Shown here one piece after another: positions 25,813 to 37,495 of a stretch of 64,000 nucleotides of DNA. The notes under the pieces are model-generated. The model was not told the origin of the DNA, searched no databases, and saw nothing but the letters and a program-made list of their open reading frames with translations. The stretch is taken from NCBI RefSeq assembly GCF_023278565.1, contig NC_064680.1:3286001-3350000 (forward strand). The letters run 5' to 3'. The position numbers and the translations under genes are program-made. The stretch's first letter is position 1; the number at the start of each line of letters is the position of its first letter. Origin of the DNA: Colletotrichum lupini. Taxonomy: Eukaryota; Ascomycota; Sordariomycetes; Glomerellales; Glomerellaceae.

Positions 25813-27007
25813 CAAGGGACAACTCTGAATGTTTGATGCGTTGGCCTTGAGGCGCGGGATGTTGCGCTTCGGGTGATCCTATGTCTTTCGGCCTGGACCT
25901 TTTCATTGACGACCGACTGGTTTTTTTGGTTGTGAAGTAGAGCTTGGGTTTTTGCGTCTTGAATATGTGTGGCGATGTGGGTGGATTTGAACGGTGGTGG
26001 TGAGTCACATTCGGGACATGGTAGGCATGATGCGAGATCCGGAAGTAAAAATCCACCCGGGGCGGCTGGAGCGTAACGGCGAAAAGGGTTGGGGGGATCC
26101 CCGGACGATAGTCTTTTTCAATGTAGTCGTTTTTTCTTCGGGCCTTGGATCTTGAGAGGTCGGGAGGCCTTTGCGGGACGGGGATATTCGTTGTTGGGGG
26201 AGAGCCGTGCTGGACCGTTTTACGGGTTGACGCGCGTGAGATGAGATGATGGATGTTGTATGCCGTGTTTCCCACATGGTTTCGGTCCCCGTTCGTCTGA
26301 TCTTGTTGGAGTGCCTGCGCCTTCAGAGAGGGAACGGCATCTGTGGGAAGGCGTATGGTGACTACGTTCAGGGGAGCCCGTAGCTCGAATGGCGAGCCGG
26401 CATCAGGTTCTGGCGTTTTGTTATGAGCTGCAGACTCTTGTCCTTTTCGCTGTAGAGATGACTTTGCTGTTCGACGGGACGCTCTTCACGTTGTCCCACG
26501 TTGTATCAGGGTGCCTGGCTGAGGCACATTACCATGCACGGGTCTACCGTCGACATGGACCAGCGTCGCCTGTGATTACTTTGGAAGGAAGCTGACCAGG
26601 TTCTAAACTGTCTTTTCGCTCGTGGTGGTAGGTACTTGCTTGCATTCATATCCGTGGAATAGAAAACGGCCTGTGGTTAAGGGGCAATAAACCCGTGGAC
26701 CGTGTGAAGCTGGAGAGTTGAGGAGGTTTCAAAGTATTTGAGGAGGGTTTGGATGGGAGGGTTGCTTGTGCCGCATTTCTTCGATTGGGGTATGAACCTG
26801 ATCGAGTCCTCGCGCCGATTGTTTCCGTGTCCTCGGGCGGAGAAGAAGAGCATGTCAATGCTTGGATGAGACGGTAGAACGGAGGATGTGTGGGTCAACG
26901 TCATGGCCTTCTTCTTGACGTCGAGACCGGGTTGGACCGCTTGAGCATTACTCCTACGTTGATGATTGGTGAGATTCAGTTCAGACAAGTTGATAATATC
27001 GAGTTGA

Positions 27008-27490
27008 TTATATATGGCGAAGCAATCTGTCTGGATGATTCTCGACTTGGGAAGATGTGCCATTGGCCTCGTCGAGTTTGGCCTCCCATTTGTTGTGGTT
27101 CTCTCGAGTAGGCGGGATGGCACCCGGAGAAAGTGCTATGCCGTCGTTCCCGTTTGCCGTTGAGATCTTCACGTTACTAGAGAGAAACCTTTCAGACTCA
27201 ACGCTCATACTCAGAATTGTCGGAGACGTTTGATTGTAAAAGGTCAAGGACCAGGAGACGTTGTTGATGTCCGCGGCAGACCCCGAAGGAAGACACCTTG
27301 ATATCTGCGAGTAGGCAATGGTGTACCGCTCTTGATTGCTAAATACTATCACGGAGCATTGGCACTGCGCAAAGAAATGCAGAGTACAGGAAGGTGACTC
27401 GATAGATTGACTTCGCTGAAGCGCGACGACGTCTTTCTTTGCGTATTTAGATATCGGGACTGAACAGATACTACGTAGTAGCCAGATCAT
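27008..27490 (-). CDS. Possible hypothetical protein or gene relic
   Basis: An ATG-started frame of 160 codons. Its C-terminal two thirds have a protein-like composition, with NVSWSLTFYNQTSP and two or three potential N-glycosylation sites. The frame stops at a TAA beside a second minus-strand frame (26677-27123) that also reads plausibly. That could mean a missed intron, a frameshift or chance. There is no signal peptide and no recognised domain. Treat it as a weak candidate only. Confidence 0.18.
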   Translation of the reverse strand: MIWLLRSICSVPISKYAKKDVVALQRSQSIESPSCTLHFFAQCQCSVIVFSNQERYTIAYSQISRCLPSGSAADINNVSWSLTFYNQTSPTILSMSVESERFLSSNVKISTANGNDGIALSPGAIPPTRENHNKWEAKLDEANGTSSQVENHPDRLLRHI

Positions 27491-30282
27491 ACCTAAAGAG
27501 ACGTAAACTAGTCCTGATCGTCGTCTTGGAAGAATATGACACCAAGAAAGCTGCTTGGTGCAAAGGTGTGTCTTGGGAATGGCTTTTCCTTGAGGGTATT
27601 CGATGCTAGATATGGGGAGGCGAATGTCCGTGGCAGATGATTAATTCCAGAGTGCTTGTTCCAGCGCAACTTCCTAAAACATACTTGAAAGGTACATGAC
27701 CAAACCACCGCTCCCATCTCCTGGCAATGGCCAGATGTCTGGTTCTGCCCATGCCCCTGGCCGCCAGATATGCGCCCAGATTTGGTAACGATTGCCCATG
27801 GCTGCATGTTTTGGTTGGATCATTAGTGATCTGCCGGCTTCTCTTGTGAGTTCGGATACGCGTGTCTGGAGAGAGTCTTTTGAGACAAACAAATGACGGC
27901 AGCCGCGTACCTACAAAGGTTCCATGGGGCATACCTTCGTACTAAGTGACAAATGCCACAGAAAGTAGCCATAGAGGCTTCTACGAGGCCAGCATCCAAG
28001 ATGATCAACATAGTTAGCCGACATGATCATGTCAGCGTGATTGTAATGTACGGGTAGGCCTGAAGAGGTGCAATCCTATCCCCAGTATCATTGCACCGAA
28101 CAATCTGCAAGTCTATGTTGTAGCACTTTGACCGGAAGCTCTGCGAGTGTTGCAACGACCGATTCGATGCTTCTTTGAGAATGCCCAATCCAGATTTTGG
28201 AGAATCAAGATGACCCGAGGTCAACGTTTTGCTATGACCATACAAAGACAAATGAGAAGAATATTTACACAGAAGAGGCTCACTTGTGGAGATTTGATTA
28301 GAACTTCTCAACTTCAAGCACACTACACCTCATGGACTCAGATATAAAGCTTAATGCTGGGTAGTTCATGTACAAATGACGGTTCGTCGTTTCGCATCGA
28401 ATAGAGATAAGGTTCAGGGCGAACTAGAACGGGTCTTAAGAGAGAAACTATCCAAGAGGCATGGAAGCAAACGAAGGTACATGTAAAAGGTGAGAGTTCA
28501 GGTGGTCAAGCTTTTGGGTATCAGACCACGCAAATTATTCGCAAGACGAGCTATAGCAAATTGGAAGCCGACCCATACACCAAGCGAGGGGACCTAGATT
28601 TGTGAGAGATAAGAAGCCAGAATGTCTATACCCCTTTGCCACTTCACCAACATCTCATATCCCTTCTAAGACGCTGGGATTCCCTAAGTGACCTACCCCT
28701 ACGGTGATTTACGAGTTGATAACTGATCTCGGAGTATCTGCCCAGAATAGTACCCCAAGTCGGTCATTCGCCCATTCTCGTACCAGATAACATTACCCTT
28801 CTCACAATTAAACTCAAAGGGCTTGGGTGTCTTGAGAATCTATGATTCGGCATCATTGACTACACGTCTAGGACATGGCCTCGACTGGGTGTCGAGATCA
28901 AGGGACCACACTCAAGCCTGAAAGGGTTATTCAGCCTGCCTCGAGTTTTCAGGCTTATGTAGAGAGAAAGAACCGTAGTCAGGGTTGCTCTGACAGAGTT
29001 TTGTGAAGTAAACAAGACGAAGAAGAATGGATACAATGGCATTCTCGAGGAGCATGGAGACATGTGGCCACCTATCATCTCATTGCTTCGAACTCCTAGC
29101 CAGTAAACACCCAAGATACATCTGCTGGAAATAGCTTGCCCCTCGTCTTATTGTCTACTTAATTTATTATACGAATAAACGAAACCAAGAGCATCTCCCC
29201 GATCCTGCGCTCAACGATCAGCTTGCCAACCTCGGACGTGGTGAATGCTGACATTCTCGAAGGAGCGGGATCCCAGAGCGCCAAATGATCAGATCACGCC
29301 ACCTGGGCGGAACTACAAACCCCACGTTCCGAAGACGACCCAAAAATCTTGTTGAATCAGTCAATAAATTTGGGATCTGGATTATTTTTTCGACACATCA
29401 AACATCGCTACATAGAGAGCAAAGATACTAACTTCAGGTACTGGCGCCTTTAGGAGGCCTTCACCGGAAAGCAATACCGAATACACCGACCGGCATTCCC
29501 CAGAGGCAAAAACTCTTCGAGGCCGGCCTCAGGAAAGAGTGAGACTAGGAGGTTGCTCTCTCGGACTTATCACGTAATGGGTGCCTACTAGAGGGAAGTA
29601 TCACATTCGCTTGGAGCAGGACCCGCTGGCAGCCCATTCCTTATGAGCCCGTAATCTTCCGGCAAATTCTCTGCCGCCAACTCACGACTCACATGCCTGC
29701 TTCCTTTGAAGAGTTATCTCAGAGGAGGAATTCCTCAACGGTCATTGCTGCGCGTGGTCCTCGGTCTCCATCTGCCAAGAAGCTTTGACTTGCCATGCAA
29801 GAACTGGGGGCCAAAAGCTCGTAGGGCTGGGTGGCCAAGAGTTCATCAAGATGTGGCCGGGGCATGTTGGCGCTGCTTGGGAGAATCTCGTGCGAGTCAG
29901 AAATCAGATATCAATTATTCCCTCCCGAAACCTTTCTCCGGGGCCGACTTTGTTTCCCAGTCCCAAGTCGCGAGGCCGAGACCGGGTCGTCAGACGCATC
30001 CAGGTGCGAGGGCAGCTGCTAAATCACTGAGAAGAAGAGATGTTATTGGGAGACGTCCGGTGAGCTAACCTCGGAAAAGACCCAGCAGTCAGGCTCCCTC
30101 TAGACTCTAGCTCGCCAAGCAACCGCGCAACTCAAAGATGAGACTTTAAAAAAATTCTGTTGCCTCCTGCTCGGATACCCTCTTACCAATAGCTCCCCGC
30201 GCCAGACCCCTTCCGCGATAGCGCCCCGGCCCGCAAAGCCAAGTCCGGCCAAGTCTGCAGTCTGGCCCATCTAATCTAATCA

Positions 30283-30291
30283 ATCAGATAA
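30283..30291 (+). promoter_or_regulatory. Iron-GATA (SreA/Urbs1-type) binding site
   Basis: A perfect match to ATCWGATAA (ATCAGATAA), the extended GATA element bound by fungal iron-responsive GATA repressors. It lies about 640 bp upstream of the siderophore-type transporter start. It implies repression under iron-replete conditions, in line with the gene's function. Confidence 0.7.
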
Positions 30292-30643
30292 CACCGTCCC
30301 GAGTATCCTTCACCCACCCATCCCACTGAAATGGTGTCGGTAACCCGGCACTGCGGGTCTGCTCTCGCCAAGCCCGCAGCTGCTTTGTGCTTTTCGCAGG
30401 ATCCAAAGTCCCCTCCAGGGCTCTTCCGTCCCGTCTTGTCTTCCCACCCCAACGCCATCCATCCTGTGATCTATCTGGCCCCTCATCCGCCGCCATCATG
30501 GGTCGCCTCCCGACCTCTCGGTTCCTGGGCGCAAGAAAGCACACTAAGCGGCCCCGACTTCGGTCTCCTGCGCGCTGGTGGTGTGTGTGTGTGTGCCCGT
30601 TTTTCAACTCTGATCTCTGCAAGTATGGACGAGTAGCCGCATC

Positions 30644-30652
30644 TTATCAGAT
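30644..30652 (-). promoter_or_regulatory. Second iron-GATA site, inverted
   Basis: TTATCAGAT is the exact reverse complement of ATCTGATAA, a second perfect ATCWGATAA element. It lies about 280 bp upstream of the transporter start and 350 bp from the first site, in opposite orientation. A CCAAT box at 30186-30190 could serve the CCAAT-binding complex/HapX system, but a single CCAAT is weak evidence. Confidence 0.7.
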
Positions 30653-30930
30653 CACAGCCTGCTGTTGAAAGGGGGACGTGGTGTGCGTGGGTCAAAGGTG
30701 AATCCTTCCGGCCGCTAACTTCGTGATGGGATGGTGTAGAACTTAGCGAGGTCGCCAAAAAGTGGCACGCTAGAAAGGCGGCACATATTTGCGCCCTCCT
30801 CTGGAAGGGTCTTTAACTACAAGGCGAACCCCCCCAAACCACCGGCCGCTTTTCTCTTCTTACTCTGGACTTGGTCATTAATCTCTTCCTGCCGCTTTCC
30901 GCTTTGTTTGTCTTTGGTGTAAAGCGCATC

Positions 30931-32991
30931 ATGGCAGTGATTTCGCAGCTTCGTGAGGCCCTCGGCCGCAAGCCGGCCCCGGTCGACGACTCACCCATGA
31001 CCATCACCACGGCGCCGGAAACCGCCAACAACATCGATGACAAGGAACTGGGTGAGATCCCGCCCGACGACGAGAAGCCGGGCGAGGAGCAGAGGGTCAG
31101 CCAGGAGGTTCAGCATGGTGTCAAGTTGGCGCAGGCTTTGACCTTGACGTGGGGCAAGAACTCGCTGATTGCCATCTTCATCTTTTAAGGACTCTTTCCC
31201 TCGAACCTCTCGCATACCCTGGCGAGACTCGCATCTTGAGGAATGGCATGACTGATATTAGGGTCATTTACTCCCCTGTGCAGCATGTGGTTTCTGTACC
31301 TCACCAATGGATTCCAGAGTTCCGTGCTGTCCAGCTTGACGCCGTATGCCGCCAGCGACTTTGAGTCGCACTCGCTCCTCCCCGTCATCGACATTGTGTC
31401 CAGCGCCATGACGGCTTCGGTGTACATCCCGCTGGCCAAGATTCTGGATCTTTGGGGACGAGCGGAGGGGTTCTTGCTCATGGTGCTCTTCGCGACGCTG
31501 GGTATGATTATGTTGGCCGCCAGCCAGAACCTTGCCACGTACTGTGCCGCTACCGTAAGTTTCTAGACTTCTTCCCGCACTTTGATCGCCAAATTGGCGC
31601 AAAGAAAAGAGAAAACAACCAAAATACTCATGAAGGAAATCCTTAGGTCTTTTGGCAAGTCGGCTGGTCCGGTCTCACGTATAGCATCGACGTGATCACG
31701 GCGGACTCAACCCACGTCAAGAACCGAGGCCTGGCGTTCGCCTTCACCTCCTCGCCCTACATCATCACGGCGTTCGCCGGTCCCAAGGCCGCCGAGGGCT
31801 TTCTCAACAACGTCAACTGGCGTTGGGGCTTTGGCTGCTTCTCCATTGTCTTGCCCGTCGTTGCCGTGCCCATGTACAGCATCCTGAAGTGGAACATTCA
31901 CAAGGCCAAGAAGCGTGGTACTCTGGTGCGCGAGCCTAGCGGCCGTAGCTTTGTGCAGAATGTCTGGTGGGGTCTGATCGAGTTTGACGGTATGTTCCTT
32001 CATTCCATTCTCCGCCATTGCTTAAGCCTCGAGGACATTGCTGACCATCTTTACTTAAGTCCTGGGAATCGTCCTCTTCGCTTGTGGCCTTGTCACCTTC
32101 CTCCTCCCTTTCTCCCTCGCGAGTACCGCCCCAGACGGCTGGAAATCAGCCTACATCATCGCCATGATCGTCACGGGCTTCGTTGTCCTCGCCCTCTTCC
32201 TCCTCAACGAGCTCTACCTTGCGCCCAAGCCCTTCCTCAAGTTCGAGTTCTTCTCCGACAGGACCGTCATCGGCGTCTGCGTCCTCGACATCACGTACCA
32301 GGTCGCCTACTACTGCTGGAACAGCTACTTCACCTCCTTCTTGCAGGTCGTCAACGACCTCTCCGTCTCCAACGCGGGCTACGTCGGCAACACCTTTGAC
32401 GTCGTCTCGGGCGTGCTCCTCTTCATTGTCGGCTTCTCCATCTCCAAGACGGGCCGCTTCCGCTGGCTCTTGATGGTCGGCGTGCCGCTGTATACCTTTG
32501 GCCAGGGGCTCATGATTTACTTCCGCCAGCCAGGCCAGAGTGTCGGGTACCTTGTCATGTGCCAGATCTTCACGTCCATTGGTGGCAGCGTCTTTATCCT
32601 GTGCATGCAGGTCGCTATCCTGGCGGCCGTGGACCACCAGCACGTCGCCGCCGCGCTCGCGCTCCTGAGCGTCTGCGGCAACATTGGCGGCTCTGTGGGG
32701 AACACCATCTCTGCGGCCATCTGGACCAACACGTTTGAGAAGGCTCTGGAGCGGAACCTTCCCGAGTCTGCGCTGGAGAGTCTGGCGGATATCTATGCGG
32801 ATCTCGATACGCAGCTGAGCTATCCCGTGGGTAGCGATGAGCGACTCGCTATCCAGAATGCATACGGATATGCTCAGACGCGGATGCTTGCCGCTGGAAC
32901 TTCGGTGATGGTGTTTGGGTTCATTGCTATTTTCATGATTAAGAATTACAACTTGAAGGAGATGAAGCAGACCAAGGGTCTTGTGTTCTAA
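30931..32991 (+). CDS. Siderophore-iron transporter, MFS superfamily
   Basis: Proton-coupled uptake of ferric siderophores across the plasma or vesicle membrane (MirB/Sit1/Str family, 14-segment type). The model has four exons: 30931-31184, 31284-31554, 31647-31989 and 32060-32991, coding for 599 residues, the usual length of the family. Supporting segments are a cytosolic acidic N-terminus of about 75 residues, a first membrane span crossing the exon 1/2 junction (IAIFIF then MWFLYLTNGFQSS), FWQVGWSGLTYSIDVITADS, NVNWRWGFGCF, the CVLDITYQVAYYCWNSYF segment and a late GTSVMVFGFIAIFMI span. Two iron-GATA sites lie upstream. The oddity is that intron 1 fits reading frame and homology only if it begins TTAAGG rather than GTAAGG at 31185; unspliced, the frame stops at codon 86. 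The gene is either impaired by a donor mutation or misread at that base. The product family is secure; the substrate is not. Confidence 0.92.
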
Positions 32992-33793
32992 GAGCCGGCT
33001 GTATCTGGGCTCTGGCAGAAAGACCTGTCAGTTCATGAGCTGTGTATGACTTGATTGACTAAATCAAGTTGGTGAGCATCAGATGGGGCTGAGGAGATAG
33101 ATATATGAAGCAAGTGATGAATGCATAGATTGGAGTTGGTCTAAAACATGGACAACTGTTGCAACCGTGAATCAATCTTCTCAGTAAGGAAGTAGAAATG
33201 AGGGGCTATGTTGTTGTTATGCCCCGAAGACTGACGTCGATGTGGAAAGGGGCGCACAAGGGGGTTTTGCTTGAAGATGGGTATTGATATTGAAATGGGA
33301 TTTTATGCAACGGTGTGGACGGCATCGGCAGTGACGTTGCAAGCCGGCGGGAAACAAAACAAAGCTCGAGGTACGTACACGGTACACGGGCACCGGTCGA
33401 TAACGGGTGGGCTCGGTGATGACGTCGACCAATCACCGCTGACGGCCGGATCAAGCCCGGACCCTTCGGTGCTGCTGCAGCCAGTGAAACGCCAACGGAT
33501 GGATCCACACACGGCGGAGGCTTTTCCCCACGTCGTTTTTGGGTGGAAAGAAGCTGCACTGCTGCGCTGGTCTCGAGTGCTTTGCCTCTTTGCGGTCTGT
33601 CGCTGACCTTTTTTTCTTTGCCGCCGACGCGAGTCCACTTTCTGACCTACCTTACCTGACCTCGTCTTGAGAGTCGAGCTATCTGAACCCCCATCTCCCC
33701 AGAAGCTGTTGGACGTCAAAGATCAGGAATTTTCAACACTCCCCTCTCTCCAGCAGTACTTCTTGGCTTGTTAACTGGGTTGAAACCGACAAG
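32992..33793. other. Intergenic region between transporter and DUF1776 gene
   Basis: Contains the transporter 3' untranslated region and the promoter of the next gene. Nothing further is recognised; the short frames here overlap on both strands. Confidence 0.6.
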
Positions 33794-35395
33794 ATGTCAG
33801 CGGACGACCAGCAGTTTTTGGACGTTGTAAGCATCATCCGCCCCCACACCAAACACCTCCAAGCTTGTGATCACGAGAGCTCTCTACTGACACCGCCCTG
33901 TCGTTCCTATAGCTGTCCTCGCTGCCCAACAAGATCCGGGGCTACTCCGACGACCTCGCCAACCTCATCAACCCTACCGTCGATAAGGCTGCACAGGCCG
34001 TACGAGAGACGCTCTCCTCCTCAGAATGGCTGCCCGACTCGGTGCGGCCGAAGCCCCCCGTCCGCCATATTCCTATTGAGGTGATAGCTATGAGCCGGTA
34101 CGAGAGGTTGCACGGTTGGGTAAAGGAACACAAGCTGCTGACCGGTGCCATCGTCGCCGTCGTGGGAGTCGTGGCATACCGATCATACAGGAGTAGCAGG
34201 TTCTGCAAGAAGACGCGCCGGGCGAAACGGGCTAGGAACGGCGGCCGTCTCGAGGTTGTCGTTATCGCGGGCTCACCGACACTACCCTTGACAAGGTCGC
34301 TATCACTCGATTTTGAGAGGAGAGGATTCATTGTTTACATCGTATGCAACGCCGAGGAGGATGAGAGCATGGTGCACAGCTTGGCAAGGCCCGACATTCT
34401 GCCTTTGACCATTGACACAACGGATGTGAGTAGAGTCGGTATGCAGTTTATGCCTTCACTGACGTATGTAATAGCCTCCCAGAGCTGGCGCTGCCATCGA
34501 CAGCTTCGCGCAGTACCTTCAATCACCACACGCCCCAGTACCGCGGACGAGGCCCAACCATCTCCAGCTCAAGTCCGTCATCCTCATCCCGTCGCTCAAC
34601 TACCAAACGTCACCCATCGCCACTATCCCGCCCTCCAGCTTCGCAGACCTCTTCAACACCCACCTGCTCCACCCCATCCTGACCATCCAAGCCTTCCTGC
34701 CGCTCTTGACGACTCGCCTAAGCCCGCCTGGAGAGAAGTGGACGCCGCCCAAGGTCCTCGTCTTCACGCCGTCCATCATCTCCTCCATCAACCCCCCCTT
34801 CCACGCCCCCGAGGCAACCGTCTCCTCCGCCCTATCAGCTTTCACCGAGGTCTTGACGGCAGAGCTGCGACCCCTCGGCATCCCCGTGACCCACATGCAA
34901 CTGGGCACCTTCGACTTCACCGGCTTCCAGCCCGCCAAGCACACCCACCCTTCCCAGAGAGGTCTCCTCGAAGGCGGGCCCGGCATCGACGCCGACGCCA
35001 CAGAAACCCTCATGTGGCCCGAGAACGCCCGCCACGCCTACGGACGCAACTTTGTCATGCAGAGCACCTCCGCCATCTCGGCCGGCCGCATCCGCGGTCT
35101 GAAGGGCAGCTCCCTCCGCCACCTCCACAACGCAGTCTTTGACGTCATTGACGGGTCCATCACCAGCGGCACCGTCCGCGTCGGTCTCGGCGCCAGCGTC
35201 TACGGCTTCGTCGGCCGCTGGGTGCCCCGCGGTCTCGTCTCGTGGATGATGGGCATCCGCCGCGTGGACGAGCTGTCGGCGTGGCAGACCAGCTCTTATG
35301 ATGGGTCGCTCGACGGTAGTGACAACGACGAGGGCCAGGATTTTGTTGCTGTGCCAGATGAGAAGTTGGATAGCAACGTGTGGAAGTCGTCTTAG
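33794..35395 (+). CDS. DUF1776 family membrane-anchored SDR-like protein
   Basis: Fungal-specific DUF1776 protein, distantly related to short-chain dehydrogenases; the budding-yeast member (YNL181W/PBR1) is a putative oxidoreductase needed for viability. Three exons, 33794-33826, 33913-34425 and 34475-35395, all joined in phase 0, give 488 residues. The first exon codes for only 11 residues; the donor GTAAGC and acceptor CTATAG are good. A single hydrophobic segment at about residues 86-100 (LLTGAIVAVVGVVAY) is followed by basic residues and then a Rossmann-like beta strand LEVVVIAGSP. The canonical TGxxxGxG loop is not evident there, so cofactor use is uncertain. The C-terminus is acidic (DGSDNDEGQD). 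The family assignment rests on overall sequence recognition; the reaction is unknown. Confidence 0.88.
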
Positions 35396-36286
35396 AAGGA
35401 CTTGGTCTTGGCCAGCGTCTCTTGCATCACATCAGGATGTACTTTCACAGAGGGTGTACAAGCAACCGATGGAATGAACCCTAGGCAAGATGCTTAACTA
35501 GGCAAAGGGGCCAACGGCCTTAGCCGGCTGATAATAGCCGACGACTCGGGCTACCGAGAGACGCGCTTAGGCGACAGGGTTATGAGCAATCTATCTAGCC
35601 TGCGTCAGCGAGCGAAACCGAGACTTTGCTCACAAAAGGCTTATGATTGACGAACTCCACTCGTATCCAAATGGAATGACATCCGTATCACTACTCGTTG
35701 GATTAAGCGTACATAATCATGATAGTAATTCAACGTTGTATCGTGGTTGAGCCTGCGGCTCTCTACACCCCTTCTCTCAAATTACTCCTATATCTTAGCC
35801 TCTGTGATTGTTTTCTGTGTCAACTGTGTTGTGAGGAACTTCGGCCTCCTAAGGTTAATTTCATCATGGGTGTTCTGCGTTGCCCAGGTTCCTTCTCGCT
35901 TGTTCCCGAATGGGCTGATGATGAAATGATTTATCTCTTAAATGTGCCATTCTTCCAGGAGGCGTTATCTAGTACTTCTTGCAAAGACGTGATAAGCTGG
36001 TTCCTAGGGAAGGGTAGCTGATCCTTCGGAAGCGTTTCAAGGAGCTTATTTCAGTATCTCTTACAAGTCTCTCATGACTCGCATACGCACAGCAGTTGAG
36101 TAAAGGGGATGGAAAGCTTTGATGAAAAACGTGCTATTCATGCTTTGTGACCCCGTCCATATTTGCTAATGTTGATCATGATGATAGACATACAGGACAA
36201 ATAATGAGAGAAGCATTTGTATGTTGAAATAATAGAGGTGGTTTGCCTGAAGGAACCATAACACTTTTTCAAGCTTTGTGTTCTCA
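35396..36286. other. Intergenic, no gene seen
   Basis: Downstream of the DUF1776 gene. It contains short frames without recognisable features. A single stray copy of the neighbouring 22-bp repeat motif (CATGCTTTGTGACCCCGTCC) lies near 36140. Confidence 0.6.
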
Positions 36287-36462
36287 TTCATCACGCTTCG
36301 TACCCTCATTCGTTTCGCTTCATGTCCCCGTTCGTTATGCTTTACATCCCCATTCGTCATACTTTGTGTCCCCATTTATCACGCTTTCCATTCCTATTTA
36401 TCATGCTTTCTATTCTCGTTCGTCACACTTAGCATCCCTATTCATCAGGCTTTATATCCCCG
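36287..36462. repeat. 22-bp minisatellite, eight degenerate copies
   Basis: Eight head-to-tail units of exactly 22 bp start at 36287, 36309, 36331, 36353, 36375, 36397, 36419 and 36441. The consensus is roughly TTCRTCAYGCTTTNYATCCCYR. A partial unit precedes them at about 36266. No insertions or deletions disturb the 22-bp spacing, although each unit has several substitutions. Twenty-two is not a multiple of three, so this is not a coding repeat. Confidence 0.9.
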
Positions 36463-36712
36463 CTCGTATTTGTCAACGATTGCTGAATTGATGAACGTGT
36501 CTGAAAGATGACGGTGGTTATCTTAAGATAAAGAGATAGTTGTTGCTAGAATGATCTCCGGGAACAGCGACATGAATATGGCAAATTCTCACTATCGGTC
36601 TGACAGGACATGGGATCACAAGGCTTGAGCAAAGGAGTCGATGGCATTAATCATCGGTTTGCCTTGGTAATTCATTTGAATGATTGCGAGAGGTCGGGCA
36701 GTATTTATATCA
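36460..36712 (-). repeat. Decayed tandem unit, copy A
   Basis: Read on the minus strand, this unit has a TATA-like box (36702-36710) and then, about 50 bp on, ATGATTAATGCCATCGACTC (36635-36654). About 150 bp further is a block GTTCAT...GACAAATACGAG (36463-36500). The same three landmarks in the same order occur in copies B and C. In this copy the start reads ATG but the frame stops after 12 codons. Confidence 0.7.
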
Positions 36713-37047
36713 GTCCAGGTAGGTCTAGTAGATTCTGGACCAACAGGAGAAGGGGCAAAGGCTGACGGCCTTGTGCGAGCCATCGGGAAACGGCATGGGA
36801 TAGCCAACAGTCGTACTCAACTGCCTCGTGATTATGAGAGACGGGACACAAGCAACCCGACAAAGGCCTCTCATCATCAGACAACGCGCCCGACATGACG
36901 CCACCTCAATTGAATTCCTGTTGAGGAGTTCGAGAAGAGGGGGTTCGTCAGAGTGAGAGATCATTATCATCACGACCGGCTCATCAAGGCCGTCCACTAA
37001 ACTCGAAATTGGAAGGATCATGTCCTCTGGACCATTTCCCGCCCGCT

Positions 37048-37282
37048 CGCTCGTATTCGTCAACGATATTTGCACGATGAACGTACGTCACGGACAACAA
37101 TGGGCGTTGACATATCATGGACCTTGAACCGTATATCAAGACAAAGAGCTGTTTGCTCGACGGGACTTCCTAGCTTTTAAACCCTTTTGCAAGAACATGC
37201 TGAGGGGTTGAGGGAGTCGATAGCATTAATCACCTTGGGGAATGTTCAAAACGGCTGCGTGAGGCTAGGCGTTTTTATACTA
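37048..37282 (-). repeat. Decayed tandem unit, copy B
   Basis: Same order of landmarks on the minus strand: TATAAAA at about 37273-37279, GTGATTAATGCTATCGACTC at 37214-37233, and GTTCATCGTGCAAATATCGT... at 37050-37090. A further shared block (AAGACAAAGAG...GTTTGCTCG in plus-strand sense, near 37140) is present here and in copy C, and in weaker form in copy A. Confidence 0.7.
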
Positions 37283-37495
37283 CGTAGTGTCATGTACTTT
37301 CAAGACGAACTAGAGACAGGGAGATAAGCGACCTTATGCTTTGGAGGGCTAAGAAATGAAGGCATAAGGTAGAAGAGACTAGAATGGCTCATTGTCCGCC
37401 CGTTGCCTGCCACATGGTGGCAAAATTACAGGGCCGGGTGTTCACGTTCTTCACAACTCAAAGGCAGTCCTGTTCCTTAGAACCGCATGCTTGCC

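Larger units (their letters stand above)
23297..30250. other. Gene-poor stretch downstream of the cyclin
   Basis: The first kilobase or more is probably the cyclin 3' untranslated region. The plus strand is G/T-rich through about 26.5 kb. I can support no gene. The only frames that read at all like protein are on the minus strand at 27008-27490 (listed separately). A 12-bp perfect palindrome TACTACGTAGTA lies near 27470. Confidence 0.5.
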
